From assembly GCF_019972295.1 (NCBI RefSeq), contig NZ_BLJA01000001.1, positions 3,617,574-3,681,573 on the forward strand: a stretch of 64,000 nucleotides of DNA. The letters are read 5' to 3'. Positions 1 to 7,590 of this stretch are shown one piece after another (position 1 is the stretch's first letter; each line of letters begins with the position of its first letter). Source of the DNA: Geobacter sp. AOG2. GTDB taxonomy: Bacteria; Desulfobacterota; Desulfuromonadia; Geobacterales; Pseudopelobacteraceae. The position numbers were made by a program, and so were the translations under genes. The notes below the pieces were generated by a model. That model saw only the letters and a list, made by a program, of their open reading frames with translations, had not been told where the DNA came from and made no database searches.

Positions 1-30
1 GAAATGATCTACCGGGGGGTGAGGGGATGA
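1..30 (+). CDS. 3' end of an upstream gene (partial)
   Basis: An open frame enters the window in phase at base 1 and ends with TGA at 28-30, encoding a C-terminal tail EMIYRGVRG. The stop overlaps the ATG of the next gene (ATGA at 27-30), which is the usual signature of translational coupling. DUF1634 genes commonly follow a TauE/SafE (DUF81) membrane permease, so that is the likely identity, but only nine residues are visible and the family cannot be proved from them. Confidence 0.5.
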   Translation, partial: EMIYRGVRG

Positions 31-350
31 CGCTCGATACGCACCACGAGGCACCGACGAAACACGAAGCGATCGAGATGGTGCTGGCGCGCCTGTTGCG
101 CATCGGCTCGATGATCGCAGCAGCCCTTTTGGCTGTGGGCATCGGCGCCATGCTGCTGGGGCATACGGAGTTCGCGCCGCGGCTGATCACCGCGGGGTTG
201 CTGGCTCTTTTGGCTACACCGGTCATGCGGGTGGTGGTGGCGGGGCTGATCTTTGTCCGGGAAAGGGATTGGCGCTTCGCCTTCTTCTGTCTGGTGGTGC
301 TGTGCGCCCTGGTGACCGGCGTCCTGCTGGGGCACGGGCACGGGGGCTAA
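27..350 (+). CDS. DUF1634 family membrane protein
   Basis: A 107-residue protein with three hydrophobic segments (roughly residues 27-47, 52-75 and 84-104) and a His/Gly-rich tail. The pattern, with a conserved LLRIGSMIAA start to the first helix, matches DUF1634. These small membrane proteins are usually encoded next to TauE/SafE anion exporters and may be their accessory subunits; that role is inferred from context. The start is the ATG after GGGTGAGGGG, overlapping the preceding stop by four bases. A FUSC-like gene follows 24 bases downstream, so the three may form one transcript. Confidence 0.75.
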   Translation: MTLDTHHEAPTKHEAIEMVLARLLRIGSMIAAALLAVGIGAMLLGHTEFAPRLITAGLLALLATPVMRVVVAGLIFVRERDWRFAFFCLVVLCALVTGVLLGHGHGG

Positions 351-374
351 GATTTTTATCGGACAGGTGATCTC

Positions 375-896
375 ATGATCGATGGGGCAGGGGTAATGAA
401 GCTATTCAACAAGGACGGTATCATCGTCGCCCTACAGAATGCCGTGGTCTGTCTGGTGGCCTATCCTTGCGGGGAATACTCCACCAGCCTCTTTCATGGT
501 GAGTCGGCGGGCATGGGGGGACTCTGGTCGCTCATCTCCGGGCTGGTGGTGCTTCAGGCCACGACCCGCGACACCTGGAAGTCGGCGGGGCTGCGGGTGC
601 TTGGAACCTTTATCGGCGCGGTCGTCAGCGGGGCGTATCTCTCCTTTTTACCGTTCGGACCGGCCGGCATGGCCGTCTCACTCGGCGTTACCATCGTGTT
701 GTGCCAACTCCTGAAGGTGCCCGAACACGGCCGCCTTGCGGTCATCACCGTGGCGGTCATCATGGTGATTTCGCACCTGAATCCCACGCTTAACCCGGTC
801 ATGAATGCGGTGTTGCGTTTCAGCGAGGCGTGCATCGGCGCCGCCACCGCTGTGGCGGTGGTCCTCCTGACGCCCCGGTTCGAAACCACATCCTGA
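375..896 (+). CDS. FUSC-family inner-membrane protein
   Basis: A 173-residue protein rich in hydrophobic helices (about five). The spacing of the helices and the SGLVVLQATTRDTWKSAGLR segment resemble the N-terminal membrane half of FUSC / aromatic-acid exporter proteins (YccS, AaeB and the shorter YgaE-like forms). Full-length FUSC transporters are several hundred residues, so this is the short single-domain type. It probably exports small organic acids or helps another exporter; the substrate cannot be read from sequence. A second ATG seven codons in, at 396, has a comparable ribosome binding site and is a possible alternative start. Confidence 0.65.
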   Translation: MIDGAGVMKLFNKDGIIVALQNAVVCLVAYPCGEYSTSLFHGESAGMGGLWSLISGLVVLQATTRDTWKSAGLRVLGTFIGAVVSGAYLSFLPFGPAGMAVSLGVTIVLCQLLKVPEHGRLAVITVAVIMVISHLNPTLNPVMNAVLRFSEACIGAATAVAVVLLTPRFETTS

Positions 897-925
897 GCCG
901 GCAAACCGACACAAAGGGGCAGGAT

Positions 926-2125
926 ATGCAACTGGACAAGGCAGAAATTCTGATCGTGGGTGCGGGCATCATCGGGTTGACCATTGCCCGTGAACTGGTC
1001 AAGGCCGGGTACGGCGACATTGTGGTCATCGACAAGGAACCGGAACTGGGCAGGCACGCCTCGGGTCGCAACAGCGGCGTCCTCCATGCCGGGATCTACT
1101 ATTCCCCCGACAGCCTGAAAGCCAGGTCATGCCTGAACGGCAACTTCCTGATGCGTGCCTACTGCAAGGAAAAGGGACTCCCCCTGCTGGAGAACGGCAA
1201 GGTGATCGTGGCTCGCACGGACGGGGAATTGCCGACCCTGGACGAACTCCACCGCCGGGCCACGGCCAACGGCGCCAAGGTGGAGATGATCGACGAACGG
1301 CAACTGGCGGAAATCGAGCCTAACGCCCGGACCGTGGAGCGGGCCCTGTTCTCCCACTACACGGCGGTGGTGGACCCCAAAGCGGTGCTGAAGAGCCTGA
1401 AAAACGACCTGGAAGAGAGCGCCCGGGTACGGTTTCACCTGGAGTGCTCCTTGACCGGCCTGAAGGGGAGCGGCACGGCCCGGACCAGCAGGGGGGAGAT
1501 CGGTTTCAGCCGCTTCGTCAACGCTGCGGGGGCCTATTGCGACAAGGTGGCCCGGCTGTTCGGCGTGGGTACGAACCTCCGCCTGATCCCCTTCAAGGGT
1601 GTCTACCGGCTGCTGAGCAAGGAGGCCCCCTTTACGGTCAACTCCAGCATCTATCCGGTGCCGGACATCCGAAACCCCTTCCTGGGGGTCCACTTCACCC
1701 GCAGCGTCCACGGTGACGTGTACCTGGGGCCCACGGCCATCCCCGCCTTCGGCCGGGAGAACTACGGCATCCTGGCCGGGATCGACGCCGAGGGGTTCGG
1801 CATCGCCCTGGAGGATTTGACACTGTTCCTGGCAAATCCCCAGTTCCGCAGTGTGGCGCTCCACGAACCGCTGAAATACATCCCCTCCTGCTTTTATCGG
1901 GACGCGGCCCGGCTGGTGAAGGAGCTTGCCCCCACGGACGTGCTGCCGTCCACAAAGGTCGGCATCCGGCCCCAACTGGTGGACTGGGAGACCAAGCAGA
2001 TGGTCATGGACTTCCTGGTGGTGGCGGACGGGGCGTCGCTCCACGTATTGAACCCCATCTCGCCGGCCTTCACCTCGTCCATGGACCTGGCCCAAGGGAT
2101 CGTGGCAGCGCATTTCAGGGGGTAG
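926..2125 (+). CDS. lhgO: L-2-hydroxyglutarate oxidase
   Basis: A 399-residue FAD-dependent oxidoreductase of the DAO superfamily. The N-terminus has the Rossmann dinucleotide motif GAGIIGLTIARELV (about residues 9-22), followed by the acidic end of the second strand (VVIDKE) and the family signature GRHASGRNSGVLHAGIYY. LhgO oxidises L-2-hydroxyglutarate to 2-oxoglutarate, passing electrons to oxygen or quinone, and so removes a toxic side product of malate dehydrogenase. The ATG at 926 was chosen because it lies after GGGGCAGG and gives the standard N-terminus; an upstream in-frame ATG at 830 would put an Arg-rich extension inside the preceding gene. It is followed by a terminator. Confidence 0.9.
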   Translation: MQLDKAEILIVGAGIIGLTIARELVKAGYGDIVVIDKEPELGRHASGRNSGVLHAGIYYSPDSLKARSCLNGNFLMRAYCKEKGLPLLENGKVIVARTDGELPTLDELHRRATANGAKVEMIDERQLAEIEPNARTVERALFSHYTAVVDPKAVLKSLKNDLEESARVRFHLECSLTGLKGSGTARTSRGEIGFSRFVNAAGAYCDKVARLFGVGTNLRLIPFKGVYRLLSKEAPFTVNSSIYPVPDIRNPFLGVHFTRSVHGDVYLGPTAIPAFGRENYGILAGIDAEGFGIALEDLTLFLANPQFRSVALHEPLKYIPSCFYRDAARLVKELAPTDVLPSTKVGIRPQLVDWETKQMVMDFLVVADGASLHVLNPISPAFTSSMDLAQGIVAAHFRG

Positions 2126-2164
2126 CGCAGTCTCTCACGTGCGGGGGCACATTTCATACGCCTC

Positions 2165-2183
2165 CGGGGCCTTCCCCGTTTTT
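2165..2183 (+). terminator. Rho-independent terminator after lhgO
   Basis: A CGGGG / CCCCG stem (2165-2169 and 2174-2178) with a four-base loop is followed directly by five T residues. It lies 40 bases after the lhgO stop and faces a minus-strand gene, so it closes the plus-strand operon. Confidence 0.7.
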
Positions 2184-2208
2184 CCGCCGGCATACCTCCG
2201 GCGTTTGT

Positions 2209-2622
2209 TCAATTCCCCAAATCAATATCCCACGCTTCCCTGCCATTGGACAGTAGTACGTGCTTGAACCCCATTTTCCTGAAGTTGGAACAAGGTTCTT
2301 CGCCGCTCGTTAATGAACGCACCATGTTCCCGTCTATTCTGTCGGATTGGATCGAGAGGGAGGTGTGAAAATCGCCGATGGTAGTGAAAACGGCATCCTT
2401 GTAATCGGCAGGTGGATTCTTCTGGAGTTTCAGGGCAAAAGCTCTTCTCTGCTCAGGCAGTATGCCGTGCCCCATGGGAGAGGGGGCAGCAGTTATCCGA
2501 AGGTGGGAGACAGGTATGGTTTTCGTCGATCGATATTTGGATATCCCCCAGCTTATTGCGAGCAAAGGGATAATGAGGAATGGGAGATACCTCACCCAGG
2601 ATGTTTTAGCTTTTGGGGCCAT
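2209..2622 (-). CDS. Hypothetical single-pass membrane protein
   Basis: A 137-residue protein with a positively charged N-terminus and one hydrophobic helix (about residues 11-28), followed by a soluble, probably periplasmic domain. I do not recognise the family. The reading is supported by a GAGG ribosome binding site seven bases before the ATG and by its position 14 bases after the YciI-like gene on the same strand, suggesting a two-gene operon. Confidence 0.55.
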   Translation of the reverse strand: MAPKAKTSWVRYLPFLIIPLLAISWGISKYRSTKTIPVSHLRITAAPSPMGHGILPEQRRAFALKLQKNPPADYKDAVFTTIGDFHTSLSIQSDRIDGNMVRSLTSGEEPCSNFRKMGFKHVLLSNGREAWDIDLGN

Positions 2623-2636
2623 ATATGTGCCTCAAA

Positions 2637-2978
2637 CTACGTGGGACCTTGCTCGTTTCGGCAACCGCCACGTTTTGCCTCCGGCCTGACCGGCGAAGCC
2701 GCGTCCTCGCCGACCACCGTTGTCCAAGGGCGCACGCGCCAGCTCGTAACGAGACCGTTTTTGACGTAGGGATCGGTAGCCGCGAACCGCTTGGCCACAT
2801 CGTCAGACTCCCCTTTGAACAGCAGCACCGAAGCGTCCACCGGATCGGCCAGCGCCCCGCCGAGGATAAGTTCGCCCCGCTCCTGCGCCTGCCAAGCAAG
2901 GGAGAGATGTTCCGCCCGAAACTCGGATCTGCGCTTCAGATAGTCGGAGGAAACGTCGTAGAACAGCAGATAGTGCAT
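2637..2978 (-). CDS. YciI-like protein
   Basis: A 113-residue protein beginning MHYLLFYDVSSDYLKRR, with the ferredoxin-like YciI pattern: an N-terminal strand ending in a tyrosine/aspartate, a conserved histidine (EHL) at residue 24, the LGGALADPVD segment and a late FAATDPYVKNGLV segment. YciI proteins are small dimers proposed to be hydrolases or dehydrochlorinase relatives; the substrate is unknown. The start was placed at the ATG preceded by AAGGAGG. The tail of about 20 residues after VVGEDA is longer than usual. It probably shares a transcript with the downstream membrane protein. Confidence 0.8.
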   Translation of the reverse strand: MHYLLFYDVSSDYLKRRSEFRAEHLSLAWQAQERGELILGGALADPVDASVLLFKGESDDVAKRFAATDPYVKNGLVTSWRVRPWTTVVGEDAASPVRPEAKRGGCRNEQGPT

Positions 2979-3128
2979 CAAGCCTCCTTGAAAACTATTA
3001 TGGTCACTCATATTGCTGCAATACGTTGACACGTTGTAATGGATATCAAAAGGCCGCTGTCGAACGATATACCGCTTTCTATCGGAAGAGTCCATCGCAA
3101 GTTTTACCCGCGAAATTGCTGCGGCAAA

Positions 3129-4667
3129 CTACCCGTGCAGCCCACTCGCCCCGCCGACGAAAAACGCGGCGTGGTTGGAAGTAAACAGGGGCGGGTCGTT
3201 CCTGAGAATCGCAGCTACGGCCGGGTCACGCTTGAACTCCTTCTCCAGAAAGCCCCGCACCTGTTTGCGATCCCAGCCATGCGGATGGCGGAACGCGGTA
3301 TACAGAGACAGGTCCCCCTCGTAGAACGGGTTCTCTATGCCGTAGTGGCCCGCCTCCTCGCCATGGAGCGGCATGTTGAACAGGGCCAGGTTCATGAAGG
3401 TAATAGCCTCGTGGTGGCGCACCACGAACTCCAGGGTGCGCCGCGCCTCGGCCTCGGTCTCGGCCGGGGTGCCGAAGAGCAGGTATAGATAGACTCCGAT
3501 CCCCGCCGCGTGCAGGTTGCACAGCACTACCGATGCCTCTCCGATGTCGATCCCCTTGTGCAGTCGGTCCAGCACCCCCTGGTCGCCAGACTCCAGCCCC
3601 AGTTTGAGCATTATGCACCCCGACCGCTTCAGGGCGCGGCAAAAATCCGGGTCGGCCAGCTCAGGGCCGAGGCGGGCAAAGCCGTACCAGGGGACGCCGG
3701 GCGGGTCCAGGGCCAGGGCCCGCAGGAAGGCCGGGCTCAGGGCGTTGTCCAGCAGGTGCAGCAGCACCGGTTTGGTGTGGGCGGCCAGGGTGTGCAGGTC
3801 GGTCAGGGCCTCCGATACCGGCAGCGGCGTGTAGCGGTTCCCCTCGGCCCGCTCCGGGCAGAAGGAACAGCGGTTCCAGTAGCAGCCGCCGGCGGTGCTG
3901 AAGGGGAGGATGAAGCCGGGCGCGAGATAGTCGCCCATGGGTAGCAGGGTGTAGTCCGGCCTGATGTGTCCCCGGTCGGCGGCATCGCACCCCAGAAGTT
4001 CCAGCAGGGGAGTCTCCCCCGGTCCCGCCACCAGATGGTCCACCAGGCCCGCAAACGGATTCTTCCACCCCGGCTGCCGCAGCCACGAGGTGATCAACCC
4101 GCCCCCCAGAACGATGCGCAGGGCGGGAAAGTGTTTCCTCATGTGGCCGATCATGGCAAAGGTACACAACGCCTGGCTCAGGTAGTTAAGGGAAAAGCCG
4201 ACCGTGGCGATGCCGTCGAGCCACTCCTCGAACCGGGCGTTGAACCAGGGATAAAAGGGGTTCTGCTCGGGATGCCCGGCGGCGAAGAGCAGGTCCGCGC
4301 TCCGCAGGGGGGAAAGGTGGGGATGCTGGTAGTCCGCCAGCCCGACGGTTGCGCCGCTTGTCTGGCCCGCAACGGCCAGCAGGCGGTTCAGGTCGCGCAC
4401 GGCCCGGTTGTAGCGGTCGGGGGAACGGTAGATATCTCCGTCCCGCAGGTCGGCAAGGTGGCGGGGTCGTCCCTTGATTGCGCGGCGGCTCCATGTGTCA
4501 TTGACGACGCACGGCTGTTCCAGCAACCAGAGCAGGCCTTCCAGGTTGGCATCCAGTACCCTGCAGGGCATGCCGCGGCTGTGCATGGCGGCCGCCAGCT
4601 GGGCAATGCCGGCCGGCGGTTCGCACGGCTTGGCTACGGGAGGGAAAATAAGGAGCATGCCGACCAT
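3129..4667 (-). CDS. B12-binding-type radical SAM protein
   Basis: A protein of about 512 residues. The N-terminal 230 residues resemble a cobalamin-binding-like domain (LLIFPPVAKPCEPPAGIAQL start, GGGLITSW), followed by a radical SAM domain with three cluster cysteines at residues 262, 267 and 270 (CYWNRCSFC). The spacing is CX4CX2C rather than the usual CX3CX2C. Later motifs LKLGLESGDQGVLDRL and YLYLLFGTP are typical of the TIM barrel in this class. Such enzymes perform methylations or rearrangements, often in cofactor, lipid or peptide pathways; the substrate is not evident. The start is uncertain: ATGs at 4667 and 4658 fit the family N-terminus, while an in-frame GTG at 4736 would add 23 atypical residues. 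It is divergent from the dcu gene. Confidence 0.8.
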   Translation of the reverse strand: MVGMLLIFPPVAKPCEPPAGIAQLAAAMHSRGMPCRVLDANLEGLLWLLEQPCVVNDTWSRRAIKGRPRHLADLRDGDIYRSPDRYNRAVRDLNRLLAVAGQTSGATVGLADYQHPHLSPLRSADLLFAAGHPEQNPFYPWFNARFEEWLDGIATVGFSLNYLSQALCTFAMIGHMRKHFPALRIVLGGGLITSWLRQPGWKNPFAGLVDHLVAGPGETPLLELLGCDAADRGHIRPDYTLLPMGDYLAPGFILPFSTAGGCYWNRCSFCPERAEGNRYTPLPVSEALTDLHTLAAHTKPVLLHLLDNALSPAFLRALALDPPGVPWYGFARLGPELADPDFCRALKRSGCIMLKLGLESGDQGVLDRLHKGIDIGEASVVLCNLHAAGIGVYLYLLFGTPAETEAEARRTLEFVVRHHEAITFMNLALFNMPLHGEEAGHYGIENPFYEGDLSLYTAFRHPHGWDRKQVRGFLEKEFKRDPAVAAILRNDPPLFTSNHAAFFVGGASGLHG

Positions 4668-4744
4668 TATGATGAATATGGGGGGCCATGGCAAGCTATA
4701 GGTCCCCTTCCTTGGCGGGGGAGGGCAGTGAATCACAAACCCCC

Positions 4745-4852
4745 ATAACCAGCGGTTATATCGTAACCTTCGGTTATGAGGACGGCTATCCTGTTGAAAT
4801 TACGGTGTCTACGGAGCCACGCGTGCAGGCTCCATAACCTTGGGTTATGGAG
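4745..4852. promoter_or_regulatory. Array of three ATAACC-N3-GGTTAT palindromes
   Basis: Three inverted repeats share the core ATAACC-N3-GGTTAT. Site 1 is 4745-4759 (spacer AGC). Site 2 is 4763-4777 (spacer TTC, one imperfect outer base). Site 3 is 4830-4852, with ten-base perfect arms CTCCATAACC / GGTTATGGAG around TTG. Sites 1 and 2 are 18 bases apart centre to centre and site 3 is 71 bases further right. Relative to the sigma-54-like promoter at 4928 they would lie about 110 to 200 bases upstream of transcription, the usual place for enhancer-binding protein sites. They also sit just upstream of the divergent radical SAM gene. Confidence 0.7.
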
Positions 4853-4927
4853 GTTTGTTTGATGCTCCATGTGAAAAAATTTACATAGTTATAGTAATAT
4901 CAGCATGTTGCTTGATGGACACGGCAT

Positions 4928-4943
4928 TGGCATTGACTGTGCT
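4928..4943 (+). promoter_or_regulatory. Candidate sigma-54 (-24/-12) promoter
   Basis: TGGCATTGACTGTGCT matches the RpoN consensus TGGCACG-N4-TTGCW at the invariant GG and GC, with the required 12-base G-to-G distance (4929 and 4941). The predicted transcription start is near 4953, about 60 bases before the dcu start codon. A palindrome array upstream supplies plausible activator sites. Confidence 0.65.
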
Positions 4944-5013
4944 TTAGTAGGCGATAGAGTTTAAACGCGGATCATGTGATTCCGCTAATCTTTCCTCAAG
5001 GTGGAGGCTCGTC

Positions 5014-6342
5014 ATGGCAATGTTCTGGATCCAATTCGTGCTCGTTCTAGGTGCCGTACTTATCGGTATCCGCAGGGGTGGCGTCGCGCTCGGCATGATC
5101 GGCGGTCTAGGCGTTTCACTCCTGGTGTTGGGTTTCCGCAGCTCACCGTCCGAGCCCCCAATCGCCGTCATGCTGATCATTCTGGCGGTGGTCACGGCGT
5201 CGGCGACCCTCCAGGTGGCGGGCGGCCTGGATTACCTGGTGCAACTGACCGAGCGGATGCTGCGCGCCCATCCCAAATATGTAACCATCCTGGCTCCGCT
5301 CTCGACCTTCTTCCTGACCGTCTGCTGCGGCACCGGACATGCGGTGTACGCCCTGCTTCCGGTTATCTCCGACGTGGCCCTGAAGACCGGAATCCGCCCC
5401 GAACGCCCCATGGCCATCTCCAGCGTCGCCTCCCAGATGGGGATCACCGCCAGCCCGGTTGCGGCGGCCGTGACCTTCTTCCTGGGGTTTGCCGCCAAGG
5501 CGGGGCACCCGGTGACCTTGATCGACATCATCATGGTCACCATGCCGGCCGGGGTGATCGGTGTCCTGGCTGCCGCCGCCTGGAGTTTCAATCGCGGTAA
5601 GGACCTGGACAAGGACCCCGAGTTTCAGGCGCGGCTTCAGGACCCTGATTTCAAAAAGAACCTGGATGCGGATGTCACGACCCTGGGCAAAGAGATCTCC
5701 ATGACCGCCAAGATCTCGGTGCTCCTGTTCTTCGCCGGCGTAGGTACCATCATCCTGCTGGCAAGCTGCCCCCAACTGCTCCCCATGGGAATGGACAAGA
5801 AGCCGATCCCCATGACCACGGTGGTGCAGTTCGTCATGCTTGGTTACGGCGCCTTCATCATGTTCTCCGCCAATGTCAAGGCCAAGGAAATAGCCCACTC
5901 CAGCGTGTTTATCGCCGGCATGATCGCAGTCGTTTCCATCTTCGGCATCGCCTGGATGAGCGATACCTTCATTTCCGCCAATAAAAAATTCCTGGTGGAG
6001 AACATCGGCATCATGGTAAAAATGGCTCCCTGGACCTTTGCCATCGCCACCTTCTGCATCTCCGCCTTTGTGAAGAGTCAGGCAGCCACCCTCGCCATTA
6101 CGCTTCCCCTGGGGTTGGCGCTCGGCTTGCCGATCCCGCTGCTGCTGGGCCTGATGCCAGCCAGCTACGCCTACTTCTTCTTTGCTTTCTACCCCAGCGA
6201 CTTGGCCGCCATCAACATGGACCGTACCGGTACAACCCACATCGGCAAGTACCTGCTCAATCACAGTTTCATGTTCCCGGGTTTGATCGGTGTCTCGGTA
6301 TCCACCGTGGTGGCCTATACCATATCGCAACTGATGTTCTAG
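5014..6342 (+). CDS. dcuB: Anaerobic C4-dicarboxylate transporter, DcuA/DcuB type
   Basis: A 442-residue polytopic membrane protein colinear with DcuA/DcuB: RRGGVALGMIGGLG near the N-terminus, a TASATLQVAGGLDYLVQ segment, CGTGHAVYALLPVI, the cytoplasmic RGKDLDKD loop, and a C-terminal YPSDLAAINMDRTGTTHIG motif. Dcu carriers exchange fumarate, malate or aspartate for succinate across the inner membrane during anaerobic growth; in Geobacter a DcuB-type carrier is needed for fumarate respiration. The length equals the family norm. GGTGGAGG precedes the ATG. It appears monocistronic: a sigma-54-like promoter in front and a strong terminator behind. DcuA and DcuB cannot be separated with certainty from sequence alone. 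Confidence 0.9.
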   Translation: MAMFWIQFVLVLGAVLIGIRRGGVALGMIGGLGVSLLVLGFRSSPSEPPIAVMLIILAVVTASATLQVAGGLDYLVQLTERMLRAHPKYVTILAPLSTFFLTVCCGTGHAVYALLPVISDVALKTGIRPERPMAISSVASQMGITASPVAAAVTFFLGFAAKAGHPVTLIDIIMVTMPAGVIGVLAAAAWSFNRGKDLDKDPEFQARLQDPDFKKNLDADVTTLGKEISMTAKISVLLFFAGVGTIILLASCPQLLPMGMDKKPIPMTTVVQFVMLGYGAFIMFSANVKAKEIAHSSVFIAGMIAVVSIFGIAWMSDTFISANKKFLVENIGIMVKMAPWTFAIATFCISAFVKSQAATLAITLPLGLALGLPIPLLLGLMPASYAYFFFAFYPSDLAAINMDRTGTTHIGKYLLNHSFMFPGLIGVSVSTVVAYTISQLMF

Positions 6343-6395
6343 GGATACCGCAGCACCTGCATCCGGCCGATGCGCGGAGGCTGAACGGTACTGAA

Positions 6396-6425
6396 AAGGC
6401 GGGCACATCACCATGTGCCCGCCTT
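6396..6425 (+). terminator. Terminator after dcuB
   Basis: A perfect 13-base stem, AAGGCGGGCACAT (6396-6408) with its complement (6413-6425), and a CACC loop lies 54 bases after the dcu stop. The T-run after it is short, so it may act with flanking A/T on either strand; the hemerythrin gene ends 58 bases further on from the other side. Confidence 0.65.
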
Positions 6426-6483
6426 CGGATTGTCGACGAATTAAATGATCCCTGTACCGTCCGGATAGCATTAATCTTGACGA

Positions 6484-6933
6484 TCAGGGGCGGGCTTCCA
6501 AAAAGGTCTTATCGAAGTGCGTGGAAGTCGTCGAGATGGACTTCAGATAGTCCCCCATCTTCCTGTCGGCCTTTGAGATATGGTTTTTCAGCCATTTAAG
6601 CATGAGCCTGTTGGTTTCCGTCACATGGCGGGTTGCCACACCATCGATTGCGATTTCAATCTTGAGCGCTTTGAGCCTTTCAATGAATTCATGATGCTCA
6701 TTTTTGTGGTCGGCATATCCGATATAGTTGCAGCGCATCAGCACGATCTCCTCGGCGTGGAAGTGCCTGATCGCGTAATCGTCGAGGAACGTCAGCAACC
6801 CCACCAACTCCGCCTTGCCCTTCCCCATTTTGCACGCTTTGAGCAACTTGTTGAAACGGGACAGCAGCTCTTTATGCTGGCTGTCGATTTCCGGTATGCC
6901 GATCGACAGCGATTCTCTCCACACAATTCTCAT
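6484..6933 (-). CDS. Bacteriohemerythrin
   Basis: A 149-residue single-domain hemerythrin. The diiron ligands are all present: His20 (DSQHKEL), His57 and Glu61 (RHFHAEE), His76 and His80 (DHKNEHHEF), His118 (KNHI) and Asp123. Such proteins bind O2 reversibly and in anaerobes are thought to scavenge or deliver oxygen, or protect iron-sulfur enzymes. The start is the ATG after GAGAGGT that gives the standard MRIVWRES opening; longer frames reach back into a leader with no homology. It is monocistronic. A second hemerythrin domain occurs at the end of the chemoreceptor at 46525. Confidence 0.9.
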   Translation of the reverse strand: MRIVWRESLSIGIPEIDSQHKELLSRFNKLLKACKMGKGKAELVGLLTFLDDYAIRHFHAEEIVLMRCNYIGYADHKNEHHEFIERLKALKIEIAIDGVATRHVTETNRLMLKWLKNHISKADRKMGDYLKSISTTSTHFDKTFLEARP

Positions 6934-7590
6934 ACGAAAAACCTCTCTACAAGTACTTGCCGCGATGCTCGTGATTACATTACCGCCATCTTCACGATAA
7001 AGCTTGAAGATGCCCGTCCCCGGATAACCCGATAGCCTGCGTTGAAACGGGGCACAAACACCCATGCTTATCCCTGTTCGGCAGATAGCGTTCCAATCTT
7101 TAATGTAAACTGATTTCGGCATGTCGACAGTTATCGCGCTGAATGGGCGTACTGATGAGCAACAGGGAGGACCTTCAGTGAGATCGGAGACGCCGGATGG
7201 ATTCGATTCAGCCGCAACAACCGTAGGGGAGGGGAAAAAAAGACGGGTATGTGAACGTTACGCACAAGAGGTGATCCAGAGTCGGGTAGTGGCGCCCTGC
7301 AAGTTGTTCCCAACCGCCATCACCGCGAGGCACTTGTTATGGCAAAAAAATCCCCGCGGTCAGGAGGGGACCGCGGGGTGCCTTATAGGCCAGTCGTGTT
7401 ATGGAATAACAGACGAATGAAACCCGGATTTGGTTACAGTCCTGCACAATTATTTTTTGCAGCCCTGAAAAACAGCGGCGAAGCCCACGAGATAGTTGCC
7501 GGGGAGCCGGTTATGCTCTACTATTGTAAACATGATAGCGGTTAAGGCTTGTTTCCGGTATGCCATCCTGGAAACGGTGAAAGGATGCCT
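6934..7590. other. Long intergenic region, no convincing gene
   Basis: This 657-base gap lies between the starts of the minus-strand hemerythrin and the plus-strand thioesterase. Open frames in it have poor composition and no recognisable family. Near the hemerythrin start a hairpin with CATCTTCA / TGAAGATG arms would lie in the 5' leader of its mRNA. The middle holds a strong terminator that works only for minus-strand transcription (separate entry). I see no riboswitch consensus. Confidence 0.5.
7344..7378 (-). terminator. Orphan Rho-independent terminator
   Basis: Read on the minus strand, CCCCGCGGTC (7378-7369) pairs perfectly with GACCGCGGGG (7361-7352) around a seven-base loop and is followed by A and seven T residues. 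It is a textbook intrinsic terminator. No minus-strand coding gene lies between it and the thioesterase start at 7591, so the RNA it ends would be non-coding or antisense to the thioesterase. Confidence 0.75.

Noticed and set aside
6934-7130. Possible c-di-GMP (GEMM) riboswitch before the hemerythrin gene
   Set aside because: A piece reading CTATCGGGTTATCC resembles the 3' end of GEMM, but the required upstream GGGACGCAAAGCC core and the order of elements are missing.
7152-7200. Hammerhead-like CTGATGAG
   Set aside because: No GAAA core or matching stems are found around it.
7121-7420. Plus-strand frame of 99 codons in the large gap
   Set aside because: Composition is unlike the neighbours, it runs through the terminator hairpin and has no family or ribosome binding site.
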